Shown: piece by piece, positions 29,214-37,697 of the stretch | Layout: each line of letters starts with the position of its first letter | How positions within the stretch are numbered: position 1 is the stretch's first letter | Source: Veillonellaceae bacterium | GTDB taxonomy: Bacteria > Bacillota_C > Negativicutes > UBA1444 | NCBI GenBank assembly: GCA_012798135.1 | Contig: JAAZNU010000049.1 | Coordinates: 24,137 to 88,136, forward strand | Length of the DNA: 64,000 bases | Direction of reading: 5' to 3' | Notes under the pieces: generated by a model | Database searches by the model: none | Told to the model about the DNA's origin: nothing | What the model saw: only the letters and a program-made list of their open reading frames with translations | Made by a program: the position numbers and the translations under genes

Positions 29214-30920
29214 ATGAATTGGAATTTAGTGAATCGTTTACAACAGCGGACAGAGCGTGAAATTGGCGTTAGTCGCGCCGACCCCGGAGCCAGAACCGGC
29301 TTTGCGTTGGTGTTTCCCAATGAATATCATTTGGGCATGGCGAATCTGGGCTTTCAGATTATCTACCGCGAAATCAACCGTCGAGCCGATACGGCGTGCG
29401 AACGGGCTTTTTTGCCGTCACCAGGGGATATTCGGGAGCATCGACGAACCGGGACGCCGTTGATGACTCTGGAGAATCTGAGGCCATTGGCCGATTTTCC
29501 CCTGGTTGGATTTGCAATTTCCTTTGAACTGGATTACTTTCACGTCCTGGACATCCTGGAGCTGGGACGCATTCCCCTGTTAAGTGTGGAACGGTCAGAG
29601 GCGCAGCCGATTGTTATCGCCGGCGGCCCCTGCGCCACCTTCAATCCGGAACCGCTTACCCCCTTTGTCGATGTATTTGTGATTGGCGAGGGGGAAGAGG
29701 TCATTCAGGAGCTGCTTGACGTATATCATGACCGAAAAAACATGTCGGCTTCCCGGACGGAGATTCTTCAAGCGTTGGCCGAGGTTCCCGGTCTTTATGT
29801 TCCCTCCTTTGCGACGAAAACGGCCCGCGTGACGCGCCGTTGGATCAAAAACTTGAACCGTTATTCGGGCGAGACTGCGATTGTAGCCGACCAGACCGAA
29901 TTTGACAGTCTTTATCTGGTCGAAGTTGCCCGAGGCTGTGGCCGCCATTGTCGGTTTTGCATGGCCGGTTACTGTTTCCGTCCACCTCGATCCCGCTCGG
30001 TGGACGATATTCGCCGGGGGGTGGCCAATGCCCGGCGACACAACAAGAAAGTCGGCTTAGTCGGAGCCGCCGTGTCCGACTTCCCGGACATGGGCCTGCT
30101 TTGCGAAATGTTGGCCACGGAAAATATCGGCACTTCGGTTGCTTCATTGCGGGCAGACTCTACCACCCCTGAACTGGTGGATATATTGGCGACGAGCGGG
30201 CACCGGACCATCACTTTGGCGCCGGAAGCCGGCAGCGAACGGTTGCGCCGTGTCATCAACAAAGGCATTACGGAAGAATCGCTGTTGACGACCGTGGCCA
30301 TGGCATTGCGCGCCGGCATTCCCCACGTCAAGCTATATATTATGATTGGACTGCCGACGGAAACAGATGCAGATATCGACGCGGTTGCGGACCTGGCTCG
30401 GAAAACCCTGCACTGCATGCAGGAAAATGGTTCGGCCGGTACGTTGACTCTCAGTGTCAATCCGTTTGTGCCGAAGCCGTTCACGCCTTTCCAATGGTTG
30501 CCGATGGCCGAGCGCAATATTGTTGCCGCCAGACTGAAACTGCTTGAGCAAGGCCTGAAGCCGGAAAAACGGATTCGCGTTCAGGCGGAGTCTTTGCGGG
30601 AAGCTTATATCCAGGGTGCTTTGGCCCGCGGCGACCGACAGTTGGGGTTAGCGTTGCTGGCAGCACACCAACTGGGTGGACGCCGCCAATGGAATGCCGC
30701 TTTAAAGCTGACTGGGCTACGGTCCGAAGACTATCTGTATCGGGACTATTCCCCTTCGGCGGTTTTCCCGTGGGAAGTGGTGGATGTCGGGGTTACCCGC
30801 GAATATCTGTGGACGGAACTGCAAAAAGCGTTGGCGGAAGCGCCGACAGCGGTTTGCTCGCCAGAGTGTCGGCGCTGCGGCGTATGTGGACAACGAGGAG
30901 GAACTGAGGAATACTCATGA
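29214..30920 (+). CDS. B12-binding-like radical SAM protein (TIGR03960 type)
   Basis: Radical SAM enzyme of unknown reaction. The 568 residues begin with a Rossmann-like region resembling cobalamin-binding domains (VFPNEYHLGMANLG, IVIAGGPCATFNPEP), then the radical SAM core with C-x3-C-x2-C in GCGRHCRFC (about 240-248), followed by SLRADSTTPELVD and LAPEAGSERLRRVINKG. The C-terminus has a small cysteine knuckle (CSPECRRCGVCG). No Shine-Dalgarno precedes the ATG. In many Bacillota such genes neighbour a DUF2344 partner; none is present here. Its stop overlaps the pgeF start (ATGA). Confidence 0.85.
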   Translation: MNWNLVNRLQQRTEREIGVSRADPGARTGFALVFPNEYHLGMANLGFQIIYREINRRADTACERAFLPSPGDIREHRRTGTPLMTLENLRPLADFPLVGFAISFELDYFHVLDILELGRIPLLSVERSEAQPIVIAGGPCATFNPEPLTPFVDVFVIGEGEEVIQELLDVYHDRKNMSASRTEILQALAEVPGLYVPSFATKTARVTRRWIKNLNRYSGETAIVADQTEFDSLYLVEVARGCGRHCRFCMAGYCFRPPRSRSVDDIRRGVANARRHNKKVGLVGAAVSDFPDMGLLCEMLATENIGTSVASLRADSTTPELVDILATSGHRTITLAPEAGSERLRRVINKGITEESLLTTVAMALRAGIPHVKLYIMIGLPTETDADIDAVADLARKTLHCMQENGSAGTLTLSVNPFVPKPFTPFQWLPMAERNIVAARLKLLEQGLKPEKRIRVQAESLREAYIQGALARGDRQLGLALLAAHQLGGRRQWNAALKLTGLRSEDYLYRDYSPSAVFPWEVVDVGVTREYLWTELQKALAEAPTAVCSPECRRCGVCGQRGGTEEYS

Positions 30921-31711
30921 CCAGAATGCAATTTGTAGATCATCCCAATGGCGTTAAATTTGCAATGTTTCCGACATTTCAGGCGCACGGCCTTCGACAC
31001 GGAATTTCCACCCGGATTGGCGGTTGTAGTGAAAACGCCTTGGCTTCCTTGAATCTTGGCGTAAATGTAAATGACCGGCCGGAAAATATCCGTCGGAATC
31101 GCGAAAAATTTTGTGAAGCGGTGGGTGTGGACGCAACGCGGGTAGTCGCTTCCGGACAGATCCACAGCGATCGTGTCGCGGTTGTGGATCTCCGGCAGGC
31201 GGGGCAGCGTCTGGCCGATACCGACGGCTTGGTCACTTGCACGCCGAACCTGCCGTTATTGCTGTTCTTTGCCGATTGCGTCCCTTTGCTGTTCTATGAT
31301 CCTGTCCGAAAAGTAATCGGACTGAGCCATGCCGGCTGGAAGGGAACATTCCTGTCCATTGGCCCGAAGACGCTGACGGTGATGCAGCACGCGTTCGGCA
31401 CGGATCCGGAAGATTGTCTGCTGGGCATCGGGCCATCCATCGGTCCGACGGATTACGAGGTGGATGAACCGGTCCTGTCGCAAATTATAACCCGCTGGCC
31501 GGCAACGGAAGCGTTTGCACGTCCCGGCCGCCCCGGACATTGGCTGCTCGATCTCTGGGAATGGAATCGGCAGCAGGCAATCACGGCGGGAATTTCGTCT
31601 GAGAATATCTCGATCAGTGACATTTCCACCGCGCAGCATGCCGAACTGTTTTTCTCCCACCGGGCAAGTCAGGGGAAAGCGGGTCGGTTTGGCGTTTTGA
31701 TGGCACTTTGA
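30917..31711 (+). CDS. pgeF: peptidoglycan editing factor PgeF (YlmD/YfiH)
   Basis: Laccase-domain protein; family members remove wrongly incorporated residues such as L-Ser from cell-wall precursors and have purine-nucleoside activity. The 264 residues contain the metal-site motifs SGQIHSDRV (His, about 75), FADCVPLL (Cys, about 117) and SHAGWKGT (His, about 137), with GPSIGPTDYEV later. Coupled to the upstream radical SAM gene by a 4-base overlap. It stands in the ylmD position of the ylmDEF-like order. Confidence 0.92.
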   Translation: MTRMQFVDHPNGVKFAMFPTFQAHGLRHGISTRIGGCSENALASLNLGVNVNDRPENIRRNREKFCEAVGVDATRVVASGQIHSDRVAVVDLRQAGQRLADTDGLVTCTPNLPLLLFFADCVPLLFYDPVRKVIGLSHAGWKGTFLSIGPKTLTVMQHAFGTDPEDCLLGIGPSIGPTDYEVDEPVLSQIITRWPATEAFARPGRPGHWLLDLWEWNRQQAITAGISSENISISDISTAQHAELFFSHRASQGKAGRFGVLMAL

Positions 31712-31737
31712 CAGGGTCGGTCACTCGGCGATATAAT
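31708..31737 (+). promoter_or_regulatory. strong promoter for the yggS-sepF-proC-ylmH-divIVA group
   Basis: TTGACA at 31708-31713 and TATAAT at 31732-31737, 18 bases apart. The -35 overlaps the pgeF stop codon. Confidence 0.85.
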
Positions 31738-31771
31738 TAAAAAACGGAATGTCGGGATGGGGGCCTGAACT

Positions 31772-32437
31772 TTGATAGCGGAAAACCTTGCTTTGATTCG
31801 TGATTCACTTTGTCGTGACGACGTAGTTTTGATAGCAGTTACCAAAACCCAGCCGGTGGCCGTCATTCGCGAGGCCTATGCCGCCGGACTATCGGTAGTG
31901 GGCGAAAACCGGGTTCAGGAAGCCTTCGAGAAAGCGGCGCAACTGCAGGATTTGCCTCTGGATTGGCATTTGATAGGTCATTTGCAGACCAATAAGGTCA
32001 AACAGGCGGTGGCGCTGTTTTCCTTGATCCATTCCGTTGACAGCGAACGACTGGCGCGGGAAATCGACCGCTGCGCCAAGGCGGCTGGAAAAATTCAGGA
32101 TGTGCTGATCCAGGTCAATGTCGTCGGTGAAGAGTCAAAATCCGGCATTGAACCGGCCCGGGCGGCTGAGCTGGCTCGCTTGGTCGATTCGTTGCCGAAC
32201 TTGCGGCTATGCGGAATGATGACGATTGCACCGTTATTTGAGGATGCTGAACAGACCCGGCCGGTTTTTCGTGAAATGCGGAGTATCTTTGACCGATTGG
32301 GTGAACAAGTTGCCGACCCGGAAGCATTTCGCTGGCTGTCCATGGGGATGACCCATGATTACCGGGTAGCAGTCGAGGAGGGCGCCAATATGATCCGGAT
32401 CGGCACCGGACTATTTGGCGCAAGAACTGCCAGGTAG
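31772..32437 (+). CDS. yggS: YggS/YlmE family pyridoxal phosphate homeostasis protein
   Basis: PLP-carrying TIM-barrel protein of the PROSC family, involved in vitamin B6 balance. The PLP lysine lies in LIAVTKTQP (about residue 26); other motifs are VGENRVQEAFEK and WHLIGHLQTNKVK, and GMTHDYRVAVEEGANMIRIGTGLFG ends the protein. The 221 residues are at the short end of the family. The start is TTG with GGGATGGGGG upstream. sepF follows within 8 bases. Confidence 0.94.
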   Translation: MIAENLALIRDSLCRDDVVLIAVTKTQPVAVIREAYAAGLSVVGENRVQEAFEKAAQLQDLPLDWHLIGHLQTNKVKQAVALFSLIHSVDSERLAREIDRCAKAAGKIQDVLIQVNVVGEESKSGIEPARAAELARLVDSLPNLRLCGMMTIAPLFEDAEQTRPVFREMRSIFDRLGEQVADPEAFRWLSMGMTHDYRVAVEEGANMIRIGTGLFGARTAR

Positions 32438-32445
32438 AGGGAGGA

Positions 32446-32982
32446 ATGGCTTTGAAGCTTCTGGATAGAGTTTGGAATCTGCTGGGGCTGGTCGAGTCGG
32501 ACGAGTTGGAGGAAACAGAAAAAAATTCAACGGAGAAGACGGGCAGCCGTTCTGATCGAAAACTTGAACGTACCCCTAAAGTAGTCGTCGAGGAATCGCG
32601 GGAACGAAAATCTTTGCCGCCGGCAGCTGCGTCGTCCCCCAACCTCACGGCGAAACCAATTCCGTCCTTGCCAGCCGGTCGGGAGCCGTCGGCGGCCGTT
32701 GGAACCGTGGTGATCACACAGCCGATGGGGTTTGATGATGCCCGCCAGATCGCGGAAAACGTCAAGAGCGGCAAAACAGTTCTGGTCAATTTTGAACGGA
32801 CGGATGGCGAAACCATCAAACGTACAGTGGATTTTATGAGTGGAATCACGTATGCGGTGAGCGGAACCGTTCAACGAATTTCTAATACCATTTTTCTGTT
32901 TGCTCCGGCCCGGGTCGAAATTTATGCACCGGAACGGTTTGCAACGGATGAGCCGGGGGCGCTGCCATGGCGGCGGCCTTAG
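32446..32982 (+). CDS. sepF: cell division protein SepF
   Basis: Anchors FtsZ to the membrane in Bacillota. The 178 residues have an N-terminal amphipathic helix (MALKLLDRVWNLLGLV), a charged, Pro/Ser-rich linker (about 25-85) and the SepF ring-forming domain (about 86-165; ITQPMGFDDARQIAENVKSG, VDFMSGITYAVSG). ATG follows AGGGAGGA. Lies in the conserved ylmF position. Confidence 0.95.
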   Translation: MALKLLDRVWNLLGLVESDELEETEKNSTEKTGSRSDRKLERTPKVVVEESRERKSLPPAAASSPNLTAKPIPSLPAGREPSAAVGTVVITQPMGFDDARQIAENVKSGKTVLVNFERTDGETIKRTVDFMSGITYAVSGTVQRISNTIFLFAPARVEIYAPERFATDEPGALPWRRP

Positions 32983-33004
32983 TTTCTATGCGGGGAGGAG
33001 AAAT

Positions 33005-33823
33005 ATGATGCTGGAAAATAAACAGGTTGGTTTTATTGGCGGCGGCGCCATGGGCGAAGCGTTGATGGGAGGGCTGCTGGCCCGGAAAATGTTGGAACCG
33101 GCGCAGGTTACGGTATATGATGTTTCACGGGAGCGGCTGCAGTTTTTGCATGACCGTTATGGCGTGAAGATCGGCGACTCCGGGCAGTCGGTTGCGACAG
33201 CCAGCGATATTCTGTTTCTGACCATTAAACCTCAGGTAATGTCGGCGGTGTTGACGGATATCGGCAAAATGGTCAAGCAAACGACGTTGGTCGTATCCAT
33301 TGCGGCTGGTATAAAAATTTCCACGTTGGAGAAATATTTACCGCGGGTGCCGGTCGTGCGAGTCATGCCGAACACCCCGGTGGCTGTCGGCGAAGGAATG
33401 TCGGCGGTAGCCCGGGGAAGTTATGCCGATGAAGCTGCGGCCAATTTGGTTTCCGCCATGTTTTCGGCGGTAGGCCGATCGATTCAGGTCGATGAATCCA
33501 TGATGGATGCCGTGACCGGGCTTTCCGGCAGTGGACCGGCATTCTTTTTCCTGATGCTCGACGCGCTGTCGGATGCTGGGGTTCGGGTCGGCTTTTCCCG
33601 GCAGAATGCGTTGTTGTTGTCGGCCCAGACCATGCTGGGCGCGGCGAAGATGGTCCTGGAGACCGGCGAACACCCCGGCAAACTCAAAGACATGGTAACC
33701 TCGCCGGGGGGCACGGCCATCACGGGAGTACATATGCTGGAAACCCATTCAATCCGGGCATCCCTGATTGAAGCCGTCGTGGCCGCTACTGCGCGTTCCC
33801 GGGATATGGGCAAGGAACAATAA
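33005..33823 (+). CDS. proC: pyrroline-5-carboxylate reductase
   Basis: Reduces pyrroline-5-carboxylate to proline with NAD(P)H. The 272 residues begin with the Rossmann motif FIGGGAMGEALMGG and have VVRVMPNTPVAVGEGM (about 115), SGSGPAFFFLMLDAL (about 172) and the signature TSPGGTAITGVHMLE near the C-terminus. ATG 33005 follows GGGAGGAG; an adjacent ATG at 33008 is equally possible. Here it takes the place where ylmG stands in Bacilli. It makes proline biosynthetically, opposite to the oxidation module 3 kb downstream. Confidence 0.95.
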   Translation: MMLENKQVGFIGGGAMGEALMGGLLARKMLEPAQVTVYDVSRERLQFLHDRYGVKIGDSGQSVATASDILFLTIKPQVMSAVLTDIGKMVKQTTLVVSIAAGIKISTLEKYLPRVPVVRVMPNTPVAVGEGMSAVARGSYADEAAANLVSAMFSAVGRSIQVDESMMDAVTGLSGSGPAFFFLMLDALSDAGVRVGFSRQNALLLSAQTMLGAAKMVLETGEHPGKLKDMVTSPGGTAITGVHMLETHSIRASLIEAVVAATARSRDMGKEQ

Positions 33824-34608
33824 TGATTGACCGCGAGAAAATCATCAGATATTACCGGGCGACCGGCGATCACGAACAGGCGGCGCGCATTCTGGATGTG
33901 GCGGAATCGGCCCTGCACAACCGCCGTTTCTGCGTCACCGAGTTTTTGGATCCGCATGCCTATTCCATTGCCGAAACGGTTGCTGCCTATGAAGATGGCC
34001 TGCTCCTACAAAGTCAGGGTGGTTTTGATGCTGCGGAACGGGTACGGGCCGTATTTGTCTGCCGGGATTTTCGCGGAACCGTGCCTGCACTGGTGGAAGC
34101 GGTGGGCGTCGAATGGAATACGCAATTTTATCCACTGACACACCGCGACGTGCTGGGCGGATTATTGGCGCTGGGGATCAAGCGCAGCGTGGTTGGCGAT
34201 ATCCTGATGGTGCCGGGTGGTTGCCAAATTGTGGTCGACCCTTCGATCCTGCCGTTTTTGCAGCAGGAACTGCAGCGCCTGGGCGCCGCGATGGTGCGAA
34301 CAAAACCGATCATGCTGTCCGAATTGCAGCCGCGGCCGGAAACCGTCAAAGAAATCCGGTCGACCGTGGCGTCATTGCGCATGGACTCGGTGGCAGCCGC
34401 TGGGTTTGGCGTTTCCCGAACACAAATGACGGAAGACATCCAGGCAGATAAAGTGAAAGTGAACTGGAAAGACGCCAAGAACCCTTCCCAATCGGTGAAG
34501 GCGGGTGATGTGATCTCTTTCCGCGGACGCGGTCGGGTCGAAATTGTGGAAATTACCGGACAGACAAAAAAGGGACGGACCGGGGTGCTGTTGAAAAGAT
34601 ACATGTAA
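33823..34608 (+). CDS. ylmH: YlmH S4-domain RNA-binding protein
   Basis: In Bacillus subtilis YlmH can assist ribosome-associated quality control, in the manner of RqcP. The 261 residues have a YlmH N-terminal domain (GGLLALGIKRSVVGDI near 112) and a C-terminal S4 RNA-binding domain (about 180-245; SLRMDSVAAAGFGVSRTQ). The ATG overlaps the proC stop by one base. Located between proC and divIVA as in the Bacillota ylm cluster. Confidence 0.92.
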   Translation: MIDREKIIRYYRATGDHEQAARILDVAESALHNRRFCVTEFLDPHAYSIAETVAAYEDGLLLQSQGGFDAAERVRAVFVCRDFRGTVPALVEAVGVEWNTQFYPLTHRDVLGGLLALGIKRSVVGDILMVPGGCQIVVDPSILPFLQQELQRLGAAMVRTKPIMLSELQPRPETVKEIRSTVASLRMDSVAAAGFGVSRTQMTEDIQADKVKVNWKDAKNPSQSVKAGDVISFRGRGRVEIVEITGQTKKGRTGVLLKRYM

Positions 34609-34638
34609 CCGATCCGAAAAATGGGAAGGGGTGGACTT

Positions 34639-35091
34639 GTGCTGACACCGCTGGATATTCATAACAAGAAGTTCAAAAAAGAATTTCGGGGCTATGATCC
34701 TGCCGAAGTGGACGAATTTATGCTGGAAGCCGCCAAAACTTTCGAGCGCCTGTTACAGGACAATATGGACCTGAAAGAGAACGTGGAACGACTCACAGCC
34801 AAACTGGAGCATTATCAGCACATGGAAACCACCTTGCACAGCACACTGGTGATCGCCCAGGAAACCGCCGAGGAAGTTAAGCTGAATGCGAAACGCGAAT
34901 GCGAACTGATGATGAAGGAAATGGAAGTCCGTGGACAGAAGATGCTCGATGAGGCGGCGGCGAAAGTCCGACGGATGAATGTGGAATATGAAGAATTGCG
35001 GAAACAGGCCCAAGTTTTCCGCATCCGCCAGAAAACCTTATTGGCGGCTCAACTGGAAATGTTGAAGAAAGACGAGGAAGACGACAACTGA
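34639..35091 (+). CDS. divIVA: DivIVA domain protein
   Basis: Binds curved membrane at poles and septa and positions division or wall-growth proteins. The 150 residues show the DivIVA N-terminus LTPLDIHNKKFKKEFRGYDPAEVDEF and a long coiled coil (about 30-140). GTG 34639 is chosen because GGGAAGGGG precedes it; the ORF is open six codons further upstream. The DUF167 gene follows after two bases. Confidence 0.94.
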   Translation: MLTPLDIHNKKFKKEFRGYDPAEVDEFMLEAAKTFERLLQDNMDLKENVERLTAKLEHYQHMETTLHSTLVIAQETAEEVKLNAKRECELMMKEMEVRGQKMLDEAAAKVRRMNVEYEELRKQAQVFRIRQKTLLAAQLEMLKKDEEDDN

Positions 35092-35093
35092 CC

Positions 35094-35399
35094 GTGAATG
35101 TGGAGGAACTGGTGCTCAAAGATTCGTCGGAAGGCGTTTCACTTGGTGTCCGGGTTCAGCCGCGCGCCGGGCGGAACAAAATTTTGGGTATACACAACGG
35201 GTGCCTGAAACTGGCCGTTGCCGCGGCGCCGGTGGAAGGCGAAGCAACCAGGCAGTGTCTGAGATTTCTGGCAGAAATCTTCAACGTGGCGCTTCCTTTC
35301 ATTTCCTTGCTGTCCGGCGCGCAATCGCGCAATAAGGTGTTCCGAATCGCGGGCATGGCAGCGTCGGACTGTCGGCGGATCCTCAACAATATTCACTGA
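35094..35399 (+). CDS. DUF167 family protein (YggU-like)
   Basis: Small conserved protein of unknown function, 101 residues. The family motifs VRVQPRAGRNKI and AAPVEGEATRQCLRFLAE are present (here ATRQ replaces the usual ANxx). Starts at GTG with the Shine-Dalgarno inside divIVA. It is the last gene of the sepF-divIVA operon before the inserted catabolic module. Confidence 0.88.
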   Translation: MNVEELVLKDSSEGVSLGVRVQPRAGRNKILGIHNGCLKLAVAAAPVEGEATRQCLRFLAEIFNVALPFISLLSGAQSRNKVFRIAGMAASDCRRILNNIH

Positions 35400-35552
35400 T
35401 ATGCCGATTAACGGCAAAACGGCGCTATTACGCTGGGTGAACGATACAGTAGCGTCGTTTCATTTAAGGATTGTTGCTTTTTTATGAAGTTCCTCTCAAA
35501 ATAATTTTCGACAAATAGAGGATTTTTCCGTCGCAAAAAGAATCTTACTTTG

Positions 35553-35568
35553 TGTCAGAAAACTGACA
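35553..35568. promoter_or_regulatory. palindrome upstream of the sigma-54 activator gene
   Basis: TGTCAG-AAAA-CTGACA is a perfect 6+6 inverted repeat 107 bases before the activator start codon. A related palindrome (GTCAA-ATAG-TTGAC) lies ahead of the catabolic operon, so I infer that both are binding sites of the activator. Confidence 0.55.
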
Positions 35569-35580
35569 GTAATGATGCCG

Positions 35581-35620
35581 ACCACGGCCGCTCAGCAATG
35601 GCGCTGACGGTTGTGGTTTT
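35581..35620 (+). terminator. hairpin between DUF167 and the activator gene
   Basis: ACCACGGCCG-CTCAGC pairs with GCTGACGGTTGTGGT (one bulge, two G-U pairs) followed by TTTTTAAGGCATTTTTTTG. It could end the divIVA transcript. No promoter is evident between it and the activator, so it may instead attenuate that gene. Confidence 0.65.
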
Positions 35621-35674
35621 TAAGGCATTTTTTTGTTGCGCACGCTCCGAATAACAAGCAACGGAGGTCTTAAC

Positions 35675-37168
35675 ATGCGGTCAGGCGTCGAAAAACTCGT
35701 CGATCTTCAAGAACTATCGGCCTTGTTGCAAAGCCGGCAATGGGAAACTGTCAAGGATAAGTTTGAAATTCTTGCCGAGCGATATCAATTGCAACAGGCG
35801 CAACTTGAAGCCTTGCTGGATACCGTCAGTGAAGCGGTTTGCATGATTGACGGAGAAAATCGGGTAGTGGCCTGGAATCATCGCGCGGAATCGCTATATG
35901 GAATCGCTCGGGACGAAATCCTGCAGCAGCCGATCAATCGTTATTTTTCCAACCTGCGGATCCGCGAGGTTATGGAGAAACGGCAGATTGTGAATGAAGA
36001 ATATCACGTACCCTGCCCGGATACACATGTGCTGATCAATGCCCGGCCGATCAGCCGGAATGGCCGCATTTTCGGCGCGATTTCCGCGGAGCGGAATATC
36101 ACGGAACTGGTGCATTTGAACCGGCAATTAACGCAAAAAAATCAGGAAATGCAGACGTTAAAACAGACGCTGACCGAGATTCATACCCGAACGGACCCGT
36201 TCTTTTCCATTCATGGCCGGGGCGATGCCATTCGTAATGCAATCAACATGGCGCGTCGCGTGGCGAGAACCAGTGTGCCGGTTTTGTTGCGGGGGGAAAG
36301 CGGTACCGGCAAGGAACTATTCGCCCGGGCCATTCATGAAGCAAGCCAGGTACCCGGGCCCTATGTGGCGATCAATTGCGGCGCCATTCCCGGCAATTTG
36401 TTTGAAAGCGAGCTGTTCGGTTATGAGCCGGGTGCCTTCACCGGAGCCGAACGTAAGGGGCGGGTTGGGTTGCTCGAGAAAGCCAATGGCGGAACGGTTC
36501 TGTTGGATGAAGTGGGGGACATGCCGCGGGAGATGCAGGTTAAATTGTTGCGAACCTTGCAGGAAAAAACACTGTATAGGGTCGGCGGGAACACCCCGGT
36601 TGGGGTCGACTTCCGGGTCATCGCCGCTACCAACCGCAATTTGGAAGAGTTGATTCGTTGCGGAGACTTTCGCGAAGATCTGTACTATCGCTTAAATGTG
36701 GTCACGATTGCGTTGCCGCCCCTGCGGGAAAGAGCGGATGACATCCCCGAGTTGTTTCATCGCAGTCTGCAATATTTTTGCGCCTTGCATGACAAGAACA
36801 TTGTCCGGACGGAGTCGACTCTGATGGCTGTATTGTTGCGCTATCCGTGGCCGGGCAATATCCGGGAATTTCTCAACGTGCTGGAGCGCCTGGTTATTTT
36901 GTCGGAAAGTGAAATACTCGACATGCGGGACTTGCCGCCACAGTTTAGGGAAACGGGTGGGAACGGAGCAAGTTCTCCTGTGAATCAACCTTTGCAGAAC
37001 GCAACAGCGGATCTGGAACGCGATCTGATTGTTAAAGTACTGACGGAAGCCGCCGGCAACCGGGCGGTGGCGGCGCAAAAGCTGGGCGTTCCCCGGAGCA
37101 CGCTTTATTACAAAATGGCCAAGTTGGGCATAAAATGTCGAAAAGCTGACGTTTTGTCAAATAGTTGA
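35675..37168 (+). CDS. sigma-54-dependent activator with PAS sensor
   Basis: Enhancer-binding protein that opens RNA polymerase-sigma-54 complexes. The 497 residues contain an N-terminal segment, a PAS domain (about 43-145), a short coiled linker, an AAA+ domain with Walker A GESGTGKE (207-214), the intact sigma-54 contact loop GAFTGA (253-258), Walker B TVLLDEVGD, and a Fis-type helix-turn-helix (about 460-485, NRAVAAQKLGVPRSTLYYK). ATG 35675 has CGGAGG upstream. It directly precedes a canonical sigma-54 promoter and the oxidation operon, which it very likely controls. The PAS ligand is unknown; overall layout recalls RocR-like amino-acid regulators. Confidence 0.93.
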   Translation: MRSGVEKLVDLQELSALLQSRQWETVKDKFEILAERYQLQQAQLEALLDTVSEAVCMIDGENRVVAWNHRAESLYGIARDEILQQPINRYFSNLRIREVMEKRQIVNEEYHVPCPDTHVLINARPISRNGRIFGAISAERNITELVHLNRQLTQKNQEMQTLKQTLTEIHTRTDPFFSIHGRGDAIRNAINMARRVARTSVPVLLRGESGTGKELFARAIHEASQVPGPYVAINCGAIPGNLFESELFGYEPGAFTGAERKGRVGLLEKANGGTVLLDEVGDMPREMQVKLLRTLQEKTLYRVGGNTPVGVDFRVIAATNRNLEELIRCGDFREDLYYRLNVVTIALPPLRERADDIPELFHRSLQYFCALHDKNIVRTESTLMAVLLRYPWPGNIREFLNVLERLVILSESEILDMRDLPPQFRETGGNGASSPVNQPLQNATADLERDLIVKVLTEAAGNRAVAAQKLGVPRSTLYYKMAKLGIKCRKADVLSNS

Positions 37169-37170
37169 CG
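37155..37170. promoter_or_regulatory. putative upstream activator site for the catabolic operon
   Basis: GTCAA-ATAG-TTGAC palindrome (37156-37169) overlaps the stop codon of the activator and lies about 165 bases before the -24 element, a usual enhancer distance. It shares TGTCA-N6-TGAC with the palindrome at 35553. An extra half-site TGAC lies at 37147-37150. Confidence 0.55.
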
Positions 37171-37194
37171 ATTTGCAGAGGACAAAACAAAAGA

Positions 37195-37245
37195 AAAAGT
37201 ACTACGAAATTGCCGAAGCCGGCAGTTCTCGTAGTACTTTTTTTA
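37195..37245 (+). terminator. terminator after the activator gene
   Basis: A long hairpin: AAAAGTACTACGA pairs with TCGTAGTACTTTT, with an inner TGCCG/CGGCA stem, followed by a T run. It isolates the activator transcript from the operon. Confidence 0.92.
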
Positions 37246-37333
37246 TGTCCAGAAAGGGATGAAAGGCGATTCCGCAAGGGTTTGGGGATGAACCGGCAAA
37301 AAGCATGAAGCAGCTTTCGAGATGATTCTGAGA

Positions 37334-37351
37334 TTGGCATGGAATTTGCAA
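37334..37351 (+). promoter_or_regulatory. sigma-54 (-24/-12) promoter of the proline-oxidation operon
   Basis: TTGGCAT-GGAAT-TTGCAA matches the RpoN consensus (TGGCAC-N5-TTGCW), with GG and GC exactly 10 bases apart. It lies 40 bases upstream of the first gene and downstream of an activator gene. Confidence 0.9.
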
Positions 37352-37391
37352 TGTTACAAGCCAAGTGCATTTATGAATTGAGGTGTTGAAA

Positions 37392-37697
37392 GTGCGAATC
37401 GAGAATCATCCTATCTTGGCGTTTGCCGATGCGGCGACCGTCGAGTTCACATTCAACGGTCAGACGCTCAGCGGGCGCGAAGGCGAACCGATTGCAGCGG
37501 CGCTGCATGATGCGGGGGTCCGGGTGTTGCGTCACAGTCCCCGCTATCATCGGCCTCGCGGCTTGTTTTGCGCGATCGGGAACTGCTCTTCCTGTCTGAT
37601 GACGGTCAACGGCATTCCCAATGTCCGTGTTTGCGTCGAGCCGCTGCGAGCGGGAATGACCGTGGAAACCCAAGATGGAAAGGGGAGTCTGGCGTGA
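37392..37697 (+). CDS. [2Fe-2S] subunit, HcnA-like
   Basis: Small electron-transfer subunit of 101 residues with the Fer2_4 cysteines C60, C65, C68 and C81 (CAIGNCSSC then VRVC). The fold matches the HcnA/sarcosine oxidase alpha N-terminal domain, here a separate gene. GTG 37392 follows GAGGTG by 6 bases; the preceding in-frame GTG lies within that Shine-Dalgarno. It overlaps the next gene by 4 bases (GTGA). First gene behind the sigma-54 promoter; it likely passes electrons from the flavoprotein subunits. Confidence 0.88.
   Translation: MRIENHPILAFADAATVEFTFNGQTLSGREGEPIAAALHDAGVRVLRHSPRYHRPRGLFCAIGNCSSCLMTVNGIPNVRVCVEPLRAGMTVETQDGKGSLA

Noticed and set aside
32900..33004. Upstream extension of proC
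   Set aside because: The frame is open into sepF, but the family N-terminus and the GGGAGGAG Shine-Dalgarno both place the start at 33005.
35418..35461. AAACGGCGCTA/TAGCGTCGTTT inverted repeat after the DUF167 gene
   Set aside because: Long 20-base loop and no T run directly after; the hairpin at 35581 is the better terminator.
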